62,586 nt of DNA, from NCBI GenBank assembly GCA_001898145.1, contig MKSR01000042.1, positions 1 through 62,586 on the forward strand. The letters are read 5' to 3'. The position numbers were made by a program, and so were the translations under genes. Every line of letters begins with the position of its first letter. Within the stretch, counting starts at the first letter, position 1. The DNA comes from Dyadobacter sp. 50-39 (GTDB taxonomy: Bacteria > Bacteroidota > Bacteroidia > Cytophagales > Spirosomataceae). Below are positions 1-6,626 of the stretch, piece after piece. Under the pieces are notes generated by a model. The model made no database searches, was not told where the DNA came from, and was given only the letters and a program-made list of their open reading frames with translations.

Positions 1-159
1 GAACCCTGGTAGCAGAAACTGGATAATGGGCAGGAAACTCTCCAAAACAAAATGGTTTGAGTAAAAAGTACAAACCTAGGAAAATCCTATCCGCTCCACA
101 AGTTTTTGATTTGATCCATGAATCATTGGATGTAAACCATTTTGTAAACTAAAAGCAAA

Positions 160-193
160 AACGCCTTGATAAATCATTGATTATCAAGGCGTT
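160..193 (-). terminator. Rho-independent terminator after tRNA-Phe
   Basis: A 13-bp perfect stem (160-172 with 181-193) encloses an 8-base loop. Read on the minus strand it is followed by a T-rich run, and it lies 15 bases past the 3' end of the tRNA-Phe gene. It therefore looks like the terminator of that transcript. Confidence 0.8.
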
Positions 194-207
194 ATGGCAT
201 TTTAAAG

Positions 208-280
208 TGGTGATGGACGGAATCGAACCGCCGACACATAGATTTTCAGTCTATTGCTCTACCGACTGAGCTACATCACC
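208..280 (-). tRNA. tRNA-Phe (anticodon GAA)
   Basis: The minus strand folds into a 73-nt cloverleaf. The acceptor arms GGTGATG and CATCACC pair, the D arm carries GCTCAGTCGGTAGAGC, the anticodon loop reads CTGAAAA (anticodon GAA), and the T arm carries GGTTCGATTCC. The discriminator base is A at 208. The CCA end is not encoded, so it must be added after transcription. A Bacteroidota-type promoter sits about 27 bases upstream and a terminator hairpin directly downstream, so this is a single-gene transcription unit. Confidence 0.95.
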
Positions 281-306
281 GTTTCAGTTAGTACCTTTTG
301 GGACTG

Positions 307-336
307 CAAAAATAGATGTCTGTTTTGGGTTTGCAA
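307..336 (-). promoter_or_regulatory. Bacteroidota sigma-A promoter of tRNA-Phe
   Basis: On the minus strand a TTG (336-334) is followed after 19 bases by TATTTTTG (314-307), a full match to the TAnnTTTG -7 element of Bacteroidota. Transcription would start near 300, about 20 bases ahead of the tRNA. Confidence 0.7.
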
Positions 337-436
337 ATTTTTTGGTCAAATATTTCTGAAATAGTTTTTCATAAGTTTGTATCTGACTGACAATCTTACA
401 ATTAATTTACCAATACTTTAATTTATACCCAATCCA

Positions 437-468
437 TTTGCGCAGAATGACATTTTTATCCTACTTTG
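437..468 (+). promoter_or_regulatory. Probable promoter of the Fe-S/cytochrome pair
   Basis: TTTG at 437-440 is followed after 21 bases by TACTTTG at 462-468, one base shorter than the TAnnTTTG consensus. The predicted start point is near 476, inside the palindrome at 463-494. The match is imperfect, so this call is moderate. Confidence 0.4.
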
Positions 469-494
469 TTAGTATGCAAGCATACTAACAAAGT
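463..494. promoter_or_regulatory. Perfect 15-bp-arm palindrome, likely operator
   Basis: ACTTTGTTAGTATGC (463-477) and its exact reverse complement (480-494) are separated by only AA. The element overlaps the presumed -7 box and start point and ends 9 bases before the ATG at 504. It has no run of T after it and a two-base loop, so it does not look like a terminator. A dimeric repressor of TetR type is the natural reader, by analogy with operators of fatty-acid-degradation repressors. No regulator gene is adjacent and I saw no second copy in the window. Confidence 0.6.
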
Positions 495-503
495 CCGTTT
501 TCT

Positions 504-1862
504 ATGGCGATCTTACAGCAAATCATCTTTATAGCTGCCCTGGGTGTCACGGCCTGGCTGATCTATCAGCGGGTGGGCATTATCGGCAAAACGATCCGGC
601 TCGGGAAGGATGAAGATCGCACCGATCAGGCCGACAGGCGTTTGTCGGTGATGATGCGTGTCGCTTTCGGGCAAAAAAAAATGTTCGATCGGCCGCTGAT
701 CGGCTTTCTGCATTTCGCGGTATATGCCGGATTTATATTGATCAATGTCGAAGTGCTGGAAATTGTACTGGACGGGATCTTAGGTACGCACAGGGTTTTT
801 GCCAGGCCGCTAGGCTCATTGTATGGCGTGGTAATTGGCTTTTTCGAACTGCTCGCATTGGGGGTGCTCGTTTCCTGCACCATTTTCCTGATCCGCCGCA
901 GCATACTGAAAGTAGAGCGTTTCCAGCCCGCCCGCCATCGCGAAATGAATGGCTGGCCGCAACTCGATGGCAAGCTGATCCTGGTTTTTGAGATTGTGCT
1001 GATGACCGCGATACTCACCATGAACGCTGCCGACAGTGCGTTCCAGGACCTCGGGAGCGCACATTATCCGCCCGCAGGGGATTTCCTGATCAGTCAATGG
1101 CTGAAACCGCTGTTTGCCACTTGGAGCGAAAGCGCATTGATCGTGTACGAGCGCATCGCCTGGTGGGTACATATTCTGGGGATCTTCGTGTTCGCGGTGT
1201 ACCTCACCTATTCCAAGCATTTGCATATTGCATTGGCATTCCCCAACACATATTTCTCCCGACTCGAACCTAAGGGCGAAATGAAAAACATGCCCGAGAT
1301 CACGCAGGAGGTAAAAATGATGCTGGGATTGGAAACACAGGCAAGCGATGGCGCAGTGCCGGAGCGGTTCGGAGCGAAGGATGTGGCGGATCTGAGCTGG
1401 AAAAATCTGATGGATGCCTATTCCTGCACTGAATGCGGGCGTTGCACCGCCGCTTGTCCGGCGAATATTACCGGCAAAAAACTGTCCCCGCGCAAGATCA
1501 TGATGGACACGCGCGACCGGCTGGAAGATGTGGGCCGCAATATGCTCGCCAACAAGGGTGAGTTTGTCAATGACAATAAAAGCCTGCTCGGCGACTATAT
1601 TCTGGAAGAGGAAATCCTTGCGTGTACCACATGTAATGCTTGTGTGCAGGAGTGCCCGGTACTGATCAACCCGCTCGATATTATCCTTCAATTACGCAGG
1701 CACAAGGTTATGGACGAAGCGCAGGCGCCGGGTTCATGGAATATGATGTTCCAGAACCTAGATACCAACCAGGCACCATGGAAGTTTGCCCCCAGCGACC
1801 GGTTCAACTGGGCCTCTGCATTGACAGACGGCCGCCCCGAAAACAATTCAACGGAATCATAA
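504..1862 (+). CDS. Membrane cytochrome/4Fe-4S subunit, ETF:menaquinone oxidoreductase-like
   Basis: The 452-residue protein has a hydrophobic N-terminal half with about five membrane helices and several histidines in or near helices (LHFAVYAG, WWVHILG, SKHLHI) that could bind haem b, as in NarI/HdrE-type subunits. Two 4Fe-4S motifs follow, CTECGRCTAACP from residue 308 and CTTCNACVQECP from 374. With the next gene it equals a split version of the FadF/YwjF, EtfD or DUF224 proteins, which pass electrons from electron-transfer flavoprotein to menaquinone during acyl-CoA oxidation. The family assignment is firm. The ETF partner is inferred, because no etfAB or acyl-CoA dehydrogenase gene lies in the window. 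The gene starts 9 bases after a strong palindrome and is followed 12 bases later by its partner. Confidence 0.82.
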   Translation: MAILQQIIFIAALGVTAWLIYQRVGIIGKTIRLGKDEDRTDQADRRLSVMMRVAFGQKKMFDRPLIGFLHFAVYAGFILINVEVLEIVLDGILGTHRVFARPLGSLYGVVIGFFELLALGVLVSCTIFLIRRSILKVERFQPARHREMNGWPQLDGKLILVFEIVLMTAILTMNAADSAFQDLGSAHYPPAGDFLISQWLKPLFATWSESALIVYERIAWWVHILGIFVFAVYLTYSKHLHIALAFPNTYFSRLEPKGEMKNMPEITQEVKMMLGLETQASDGAVPERFGAKDVADLSWKNLMDAYSCTECGRCTAACPANITGKKLSPRKIMMDTRDRLEDVGRNMLANKGEFVNDNKSLLGDYILEEEILACTTCNACVQECPVLINPLDIILQLRRHKVMDEAQAPGSWNMMFQNLDTNQAPWKFAPSDRFNWASALTDGRPENNSTES

Positions 1863-1874
1863 AAGCATCAAAAC

Positions 1875-2672
1875 ATGAGTGAGATCGCATACCGGGTGCC
1901 TACGATGGCTGAAATGGCAGCGAACAACGAGACGCCCGAAGTCCTGTTCTGGGTGGGCTGCGCCGGATCGTTCGATGACCGGTACAAGAAAGTGACGGTA
2001 GCTTTTGTGAAAATACTCAACAGTGCCGGGGTGAAATTCGCTGTGCTTGGAACGGAAGAAAGCTGCACGGGAGATCCGGCGCGGCGCGCGGGAAATGAAT
2101 TTACATTCCAGATGCTGGCGATGTCGAATATCCAGGTTTTGGATATGTACAATGTCAAAAAGATCGTCACTGCTTGCCCGCATTGCTTTAACACACTTAA
2201 AAATGAATACCCTGCATTAGGCGGTAATTATGAGGTGCTCCATCATTCGGAATATCTTCAACAGCTGATCGATGCAGGCCGTGTACGATTGCAGGGGGGT
2301 GAAGCTTTCAAAGGAAGGAAGATTACTTTCCATGATTCGTGTTACCTTGGCCGCGCAAATGACGTCTACGAGGCGCCCAGGCAGGTGCTGGAAGCGCTGG
2401 AAGCGGATCTGGTCGAGATGAAGCGCTGCCGTACCAAAGGGCTATGCTGCGGCGCAGGTGGCGGGCAGATGTTCAAGGAACCCGAACCAGGTAAAAAAGA
2501 TATTAACATCGAGCGGATCGAGGAAGCATTGCAAACGGGCGCCGACACGATTGCCGTGGCTTGCCCGTTTTGTATGGTAATGATGACCGACGGCGTTAAA
2601 AACAAAGAAAAAGAACAATCGGTAAAAGTGTACGACCTGGCCGAGCTGATCGCACAGGCGAAAGGTTTGTAA
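1875..2672 (+). CDS. (Fe-S)-binding protein with two CCG domains
   Basis: The protein has 265 residues and no membrane segment. It carries two cysteine-rich (CCG) domains of the heterodisulfide reductase HdrB/HdrD type. The first includes C29 (FWVGCAGS), the SCTGDPARR segment and CPHC at 101-104. The second includes HDSCYLGR, CCGAGGG at 191-192 and ACPFC. In this superfamily these cysteines hold [4Fe-4S] clusters, which can be of the noncubane type. It lies 12 bases after the membrane 4Fe-4S subunit and is surely cotranscribed. Together the two form the two halves of a FadF/EtfD-like membrane oxidoreductase facing the cytoplasm. An alternative would be a lactate or glycolate oxidase subunit (LutA/GlcF), but the membrane partner with haem-like histidines favours ETF:menaquinone oxidoreductase. 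Confidence 0.85.
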   Translation: MSEIAYRVPTMAEMAANNETPEVLFWVGCAGSFDDRYKKVTVAFVKILNSAGVKFAVLGTEESCTGDPARRAGNEFTFQMLAMSNIQVLDMYNVKKIVTACPHCFNTLKNEYPALGGNYEVLHHSEYLQQLIDAGRVRLQGGEAFKGRKITFHDSCYLGRANDVYEAPRQVLEALEADLVEMKRCRTKGLCCGAGGGQMFKEPEPGKKDINIERIEEALQTGADTIAVACPFCMVMMTDGVKNKEKEQSVKVYDLAELIAQAKGL

Positions 2673-2762
2673 CCGGGTGTTGCCAGAACTATGCCGCTAG
2701 CATGGTTGTTTTAGAATACCAATGTAGTAAACCGTTTAACCGGCATTTAACCCTTTTTAATC

Positions 2763-3263
2763 ATGTACATTCCTTTTAGTGATATCGATTTTCAAGCCCG
2801 CGTCTGGGTTTACCAGGCTAACCGGGAGCTGACGCCCACAGAAGCGGGCATTATCACCGAAACACTTAAAGCTTCGCTGGATACCTGGGAAGCTCACGGC
2901 AAACCCCTCACCGCCTCCGGTAAAATATTCGAACACCGCTTCGTGGTAATTGCCGTAGATGAGCGCGACGAGTTGCCAAGCGGCTGCTCGATCGACAAGT
3001 CGGTGCATTGGTTGCAGGAAATCGGGCAGCGGATGAATATCGATTTTTTCGACCGTTCCCTCGCCTACCTCGATGATAACGGCCACGTACAGACGATCCC
3101 GGTACCGAAAATCAAGCAGGCGATCATACAGGAAACGATCCAGCCTACAACCACAATTTTTGATAATCAGGTTGCTACAAAGGCGCAATGGATGAACGGA
3201 TGGAAGACACCCGCATCTCATTCCTGGCTAAGCCGCTATTTTAGTGAACAAACCAGTTTATAG
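2763..3263 (+). CDS. Conserved Bacteroidota protein of unknown function
   Basis: This is a soluble protein of 166 residues without a signal peptide. I recognise it as a family found through the Bacteroidota that is often labelled 'ABC transporter ATPase', but no Walker A, Walker B or signature motif is visible, so that label should not be trusted. The middle carries GCSIDKSVHWLQEIG, a C-S-D-K pattern conserved among relatives as far as I recall. Its 5' neighbour ends 90 bases upstream and gldH follows with its own promoter. No function can be assigned. Confidence 0.7.
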   Translation: MYIPFSDIDFQARVWVYQANRELTPTEAGIITETLKASLDTWEAHGKPLTASGKIFEHRFVVIAVDERDELPSGCSIDKSVHWLQEIGQRMNIDFFDRSLAYLDDNGHVQTIPVPKIKQAIIQETIQPTTTIFDNQVATKAQWMNGWKTPASHSWLSRYFSEQTSL

Positions 3264-3278
3264 GATTCGATAAACTGG

Positions 3279-3286
3279 TACTTTTG
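3279..3286 (+). promoter_or_regulatory. -7 element of gldH
   Basis: TACTTTTG matches TAnnTTTG exactly. Transcription would begin near 3294, after an upstream in-frame start at 3284. This supports the ATG at 3311 as the real start of gldH. Confidence 0.55.
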
Positions 3287-3310
3287 CAATTCAACATATC
3301 AGAGTCTTTC

Positions 3311-3793
3311 ATGAAGTTTATCCGGCTGGCAGTCGTCGTCTTTTTCGTGTCCCTTTTATCAGGTTGTGATAAAAATGTCGTCTATAAGGCCCACGAGGAC
3401 ATTGATGACGGGCTCTGGTATATTAAAAACAAGCCTTCGTTCAAGGTGGAGATCACCGACACCTCGCAGTCGTACAACCTGTATTACCTGCTCAGGAACG
3501 CATTGCAATATCCTTATTACAACCTTTACATTACCCGTACTTACACCGGGCCCGATGGCAAAGTCATTTCCAATACGCTGGAAGAGGTTTTCATCTCCAA
3601 TGAAACGACGGGGAAACCGTACGGCCACGGCCTGGGTGATCTGTTCGATCACAAAATTCCTTTCCTGAAAAACTACCGCTTTCCGCGCCCCGGAACCTAC
3701 ACTTTCACGATTTCCCAATCTATGCGTCAGAACCCGCTGCCTTTCATTATCAGCGTGGGTGTAAGTGTGGAGAAAGTAGCTGTCGGGAAATAA
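3311..3793 (+). CDS. gldH: Gliding motility lipoprotein GldH
   Basis: The 160-residue protein begins with a lipoprotein signal peptide, a hydrophobic stretch ending in the lipobox LLSGC with the lipidated cysteine at position 19. The mature part carries GldH features such as the LYYLLRNALQYPYYNLY segment and the FDHKIPFLKNYRFP region near the C terminus. GldH is one of the lipoproteins needed for gliding in Flavobacterium johnsoniae, and it is also kept in non-gliding Bacteroidota. The start is chosen at 3311 rather than 3284 because the signal peptide begins there and the -7 box leaves no room for the earlier codon. It converges with the AI-2E transporter gene, with only 9 bases between the stops. 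Confidence 0.88.
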   Translation: MKFIRLAVVVFFVSLLSGCDKNVVYKAHEDIDDGLWYIKNKPSFKVEITDTSQSYNLYYLLRNALQYPYYNLYITRTYTGPDGKVISNTLEEVFISNETTGKPYGHGLGDLFDHKIPFLKNYRFPRPGTYTFTISQSMRQNPLPFIISVGVSVEKVAVGK

Positions 3794-3802
3794 CCGGCCC
3801 GC

Positions 3803-5017
3803 TCAAACGGCCGGCGTGGGTGGTACATCGCCTTCCGGCCTTTTCTTCGGCCTGTTGCGGTGCCTGCGGTAAGGTTTTTTCTTGAATTCTTTGACGACAG
3901 CCTGTTCTCTGGCCATATCGGCCTTTTCCTCCGCCACTTCATGCACCGGTTCGCCCAATAGAAACCCGTAAGGTTCAAGACTGGGAATCGTGTCCATGAT
4001 CACTTTCAGAATAGCCGTAACGGGCAATGCCAGGATCAAACCCGACAGCCCCCAAAGTTGCCCGCCCAGGAACAATGCTACGATGGCCGCCAGCGGGTTG
4101 ACGCTTACCTTCGAACCGACAATGTGCGGCGTGATGAAATTACCTTCCAGAAACTGCACGAAACTCATTACCCCGATTACCCCCACTGCATACCAGGGCG
4201 AATCCATCGTAACAATGCTCAACAATGCGGGTAATATGGAGCCGATCAGGATGCCGATGTAGGGGATCAGTATCAGGAACCCTGCGAGAAAGCCGAAGAA
4301 TATCGCATGCGGGACACCCAGAATCAGCAAACCAATGCTGTTGAGCACGCCCACGATCAGGATCACCAGAAACAGGCCGGACAGATAGCTCTGAATTACC
4401 TCGTATATTTTTTTCAACAATGCATTCAGGTCCTCGTTCGGCACGTTGCGGATGGCTTTATGCACAAACATGCGGAAAAAATCGCGGTAGAGCAGGAAGA
4501 AAAATATGTAAAGCGGAATCAATACAAAGGTGGAAATAGCGCCGGTAGTGGTCACAAGCGTGTTGAGCAGCACGGCACGCCCTTCGCTCAATGCATTGAT
4601 CAGGTACTTTTTGGCTTCACTTACCTGCTGGGTCCGGCTGATGTTGAGGTAGCGTTCCCCCATCGTAAGCGTCTGGTCGAGGATAGCTTCTGCTTTCTCG
4701 GTAATGCGGGGAAGTTCTTCTGCAAAGCTGCCGATCTGCATTGAAACCACGTACACCAGAATCACAATTACCGTGAAAAGTGCTAGAATGCTCAATAAAA
4801 TGGCCCCCACGCGCGGCACCCTACGCACTTCGAGCCACGCGCAAACGGGATGCAGCAAGATCGCCAGCAAAATGGAGAACGCCAGCGGGATGATCGTTTC
4901 ACGAAGCACATAAAGAATGTATACCGTGGCAATGAGCGCCACAAGCGAGCTCGCGAGCTTCAGGTACACAGGGGGTTCACTATCTTTGTTTGGAAGAGGA
5001 CGCAACGTTGAATTCAT
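3803..5017 (-). CDS. AI-2E family transporter (PerM/TqsA-like permease)
   Basis: The 404-residue polytopic protein has about seven to eight membrane helices: an early pair (LVALIATVYILYVL, PLAFSILLAILL), a long amphipathic central region, and a C-terminal cluster with GVPHAIFFGFLAGFLILIPY and GGQLWGLSGLILALPV. These are signatures of the AI-2E/PerM exporter family. The basic tail (KKKPYRRHRNRPKKRPEG) faces the cytoplasm by the positive-inside rule. Members export autoinducer-2 or sodium, or have unknown cargo; the substrate cannot be read here. The chosen ATG overlaps the start codon of the divergent gene by two bases. A TTG at 5050 is in frame but would run into that gene. Confidence 0.85.
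   Translation of the reverse strand: MNSTLRPLPNKDSEPPVYLKLASSLVALIATVYILYVLRETIIPLAFSILLAILLHPVCAWLEVRRVPRVGAILLSILALFTVIVILVYVVSMQIGSFAEELPRITEKAEAILDQTLTMGERYLNISRTQQVSEAKKYLINALSEGRAVLLNTLVTTTGAISTFVLIPLYIFFFLLYRDFFRMFVHKAIRNVPNEDLNALLKKIYEVIQSYLSGLFLVILIVGVLNSIGLLILGVPHAIFFGFLAGFLILIPYIGILIGSILPALLSIVTMDSPWYAVGVIGVMSFVQFLEGNFITPHIVGSKVSVNPLAAIVALFLGGQLWGLSGLILALPVTAILKVIMDTIPSLEPYGFLLGEPVHEVAEEKADMAREQAVVKEFKKKPYRRHRNRPKKRPEGDVPPTPAV
4981..4988 (+). promoter_or_regulatory. -7 element inside the AI-2E gene
   Basis: TATCTTTG matches TAnnTTTG and lies 28 bases before the ATG at 5016, so it is well placed to drive the plus-strand gene. It sits within codons of the divergent transporter. No clear TTG lies at the -33 position. 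Confidence 0.45.
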
Positions 5018-5825
5018 GAACAAGTTGATATATCTGTGGTTAGCGGTCAAAACGGTGTTCTGTACCTGTCAGCCCGATCACAGAACCAATGATTTTAAGA
5101 AAGTTAAAGCGCATTACAAAAATAGTAAAATAGGAAAGCTTCCGGCGGTAGTCTCGGAAAGTTCGGGGCTGGCCAATGGCGCAAAGCCGGGAACATTCTG
5201 GACGCATAACGACAGCGGCGGCAAACCGGAACTGTATCTGATCGATCTGAACGGTAAGCTGCTCGATACAAAAGCCGTTCCCAATGCTAAAAACACCGAT
5301 TGGGAAGACCTGACGCAGGACGATAAAGGCAACCTGTACATCGGCGATTTCGGGAATAATACTTCCAATCGCAATGCATTTGATATTTACCGCTTCAATC
5401 CCGCAGACAACACCAGCGAACGCATTACTTTTCGGTACCGGGGAGCGCCCACCGATTGTGAGGCCTTTTTTTATCATCAGGGAAGTTTGTACCTTTTTTC
5501 AAAAAACTGGGGCAAGAACAAATGGGTCAAAATGTACCGCCTGCCCGCGACAACCGGCGACCATACCGTAGCAGCTTCCGACAGCATTCTCATCGATGCA
5601 CAGGTAACGTCGGCGGCCATCAGCCCGAACGGTAAAACATTTGCATTGCTGACTTATGGCAAGGTGCTGCTCTTCGAAACCGCCGGAGACAACATCGATT
5701 TCAGCAAACCCAAGAGCTGTTTCCGGTTTTCAAGGAAGCAAACCGAGGCCATCGGTTTTTTGAACAATACCGATATGCTCATTACCAATGAGCAGGGCGG
5801 CATCTATCGAACTACTTTTCGCTGA
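5016..5825 (+). CDS. Secreted beta-propeller-like protein
   Basis: The 269-residue protein begins with a short hydrophobic leader (LIYLWLAVKTVFC) that may be a signal peptide or a poor lipobox at C16. The body has repeated propeller-blade patterns: WTHNDSGG, LYLIDLNGKLL, DWEDLTQDDKGNLYIGDFGNN, LYLFSKNW and TSAAISPNGKTFALLTYG. Similar proteins in Bacteroidota are annotated as hypothetical or as TolB/NHL-like propellers and act outside the cytoplasm; no catalytic motif is evident. The start at 5016 is preferred over 4917 because the leader begins there. It gives a CATG shared with the divergent transporter's start codon. Confidence 0.68.
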   Translation: MNKLIYLWLAVKTVFCTCQPDHRTNDFKKVKAHYKNSKIGKLPAVVSESSGLANGAKPGTFWTHNDSGGKPELYLIDLNGKLLDTKAVPNAKNTDWEDLTQDDKGNLYIGDFGNNTSNRNAFDIYRFNPADNTSERITFRYRGAPTDCEAFFYHQGSLYLFSKNWGKNKWVKMYRLPATTGDHTVAASDSILIDAQVTSAAISPNGKTFALLTYGKVLLFETAGDNIDFSKPKSCFRFSRKQTEAIGFLNNTDMLITNEQGGIYRTTFR

Positions 5826-5912
5826 TGTTATGTTTGTGTTAACAATAGTTTTCCTCATGTAATGTGAACATCACATCTGCTAATTTCGAATCGTGTTTTA
5901 ATCAACAAAACA

Positions 5913-6623
5913 ATGAGCACTGCTAAATCTGCAAACTCGGCTCCGAAAGTACTGGTAGTTGACGACGATTCCGATATAGTTGAACTTCTAGAATATAACT
6001 TAACCAAGGAAGGCTATTCGGTACTCACCGCTTCCAACGGCAGGAAGGCCATCGACATCGCCAAGGTTTTCGTTCCCGATCTCATCCTCCTCGATATTAT
6101 GATGCCTCAACTCGACGGCATCGAAACCGGCAGGATCCTTCGCCAGAACCCCGATATCAAGAACACCTACATTCTTTTTCTGACGGCCCGTTCCGAGGAA
6201 TATTCGGAAGTAGCCGCGTTTGAGGTAGGTGCCGACGACTATATTACGAAGCCCATCAAGCCGCGTGCATTGATGAGCCGCATCAACGCATTGTTCCGCC
6301 GTGAAGCCCAAAAGGCCGAATCCGGCGACACGATCGAGATCCTCGACCTGTCGATCAACCGGAAGAACTATACGGTAACCCAGGGCGGTGAAAAATCCAC
6401 CGTGCTGCCTAAAAAGGAATTTGAATTGCTGTTCTTTCTTGCGCAAACGCCGAACAAGGTTTTCAGCCGTGACGAACTGCTGCAAAAGATCTGGGGGGCA
6501 GACATTTATGTACTGGAAAGAACCGTAGATGTGCATATCCGTAAGTTGCGCGAGAAGCTCGGCGACAGTTACATCAAAACGTTGAAGGGCGTGGGCTACA
6601 TGTTCAGCAATGAGCGGGAGTAA
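5913..6623 (+). CDS. OmpR/PhoB-type response regulator
   Basis: The protein has 236 residues. An N-terminal receiver domain carries the acidic pocket VVDDD (residues 15-19), phosphoacceptor D61 in LILLDIMMP, a T/S switch in LTARS and K113 in ITKPIKP. A winged-helix DNA-binding domain of the Trans_reg_C type follows, with LPKKEFELLFFL and the recognition region RTVDVHIRKLREKLG. It most resembles PhoB/PhoP regulators. No histidine kinase lies next to it, so it is an orphan here. Its stop codon is 3 bases from the stop of the convergent AsmA gene, leaving no space for a separate terminator. Confidence 0.9.
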   Translation: MSTAKSANSAPKVLVVDDDSDIVELLEYNLTKEGYSVLTASNGRKAIDIAKVFVPDLILLDIMMPQLDGIETGRILRQNPDIKNTYILFLTARSEEYSEVAAFEVGADDYITKPIKPRALMSRINALFRREAQKAESGDTIEILDLSINRKNYTVTQGGEKSTVLPKKEFELLFFLAQTPNKVFSRDELLQKIWGADIYVLERTVDVHIRKLREKLGDSYIKTLKGVGYMFSNERE

Positions 6624-6626
6624 CCA

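Noticed and set aside
2-64. Possible end of a coding region at the left edge
   Set aside because: Twenty in-frame codons before a stop are too few to support a gene.
816-1691. A 291-codon frame on the minus strand
   Set aside because: It is antisense to the 4Fe-4S membrane subunit, is His/Arg/Cys-rich and matches no family.
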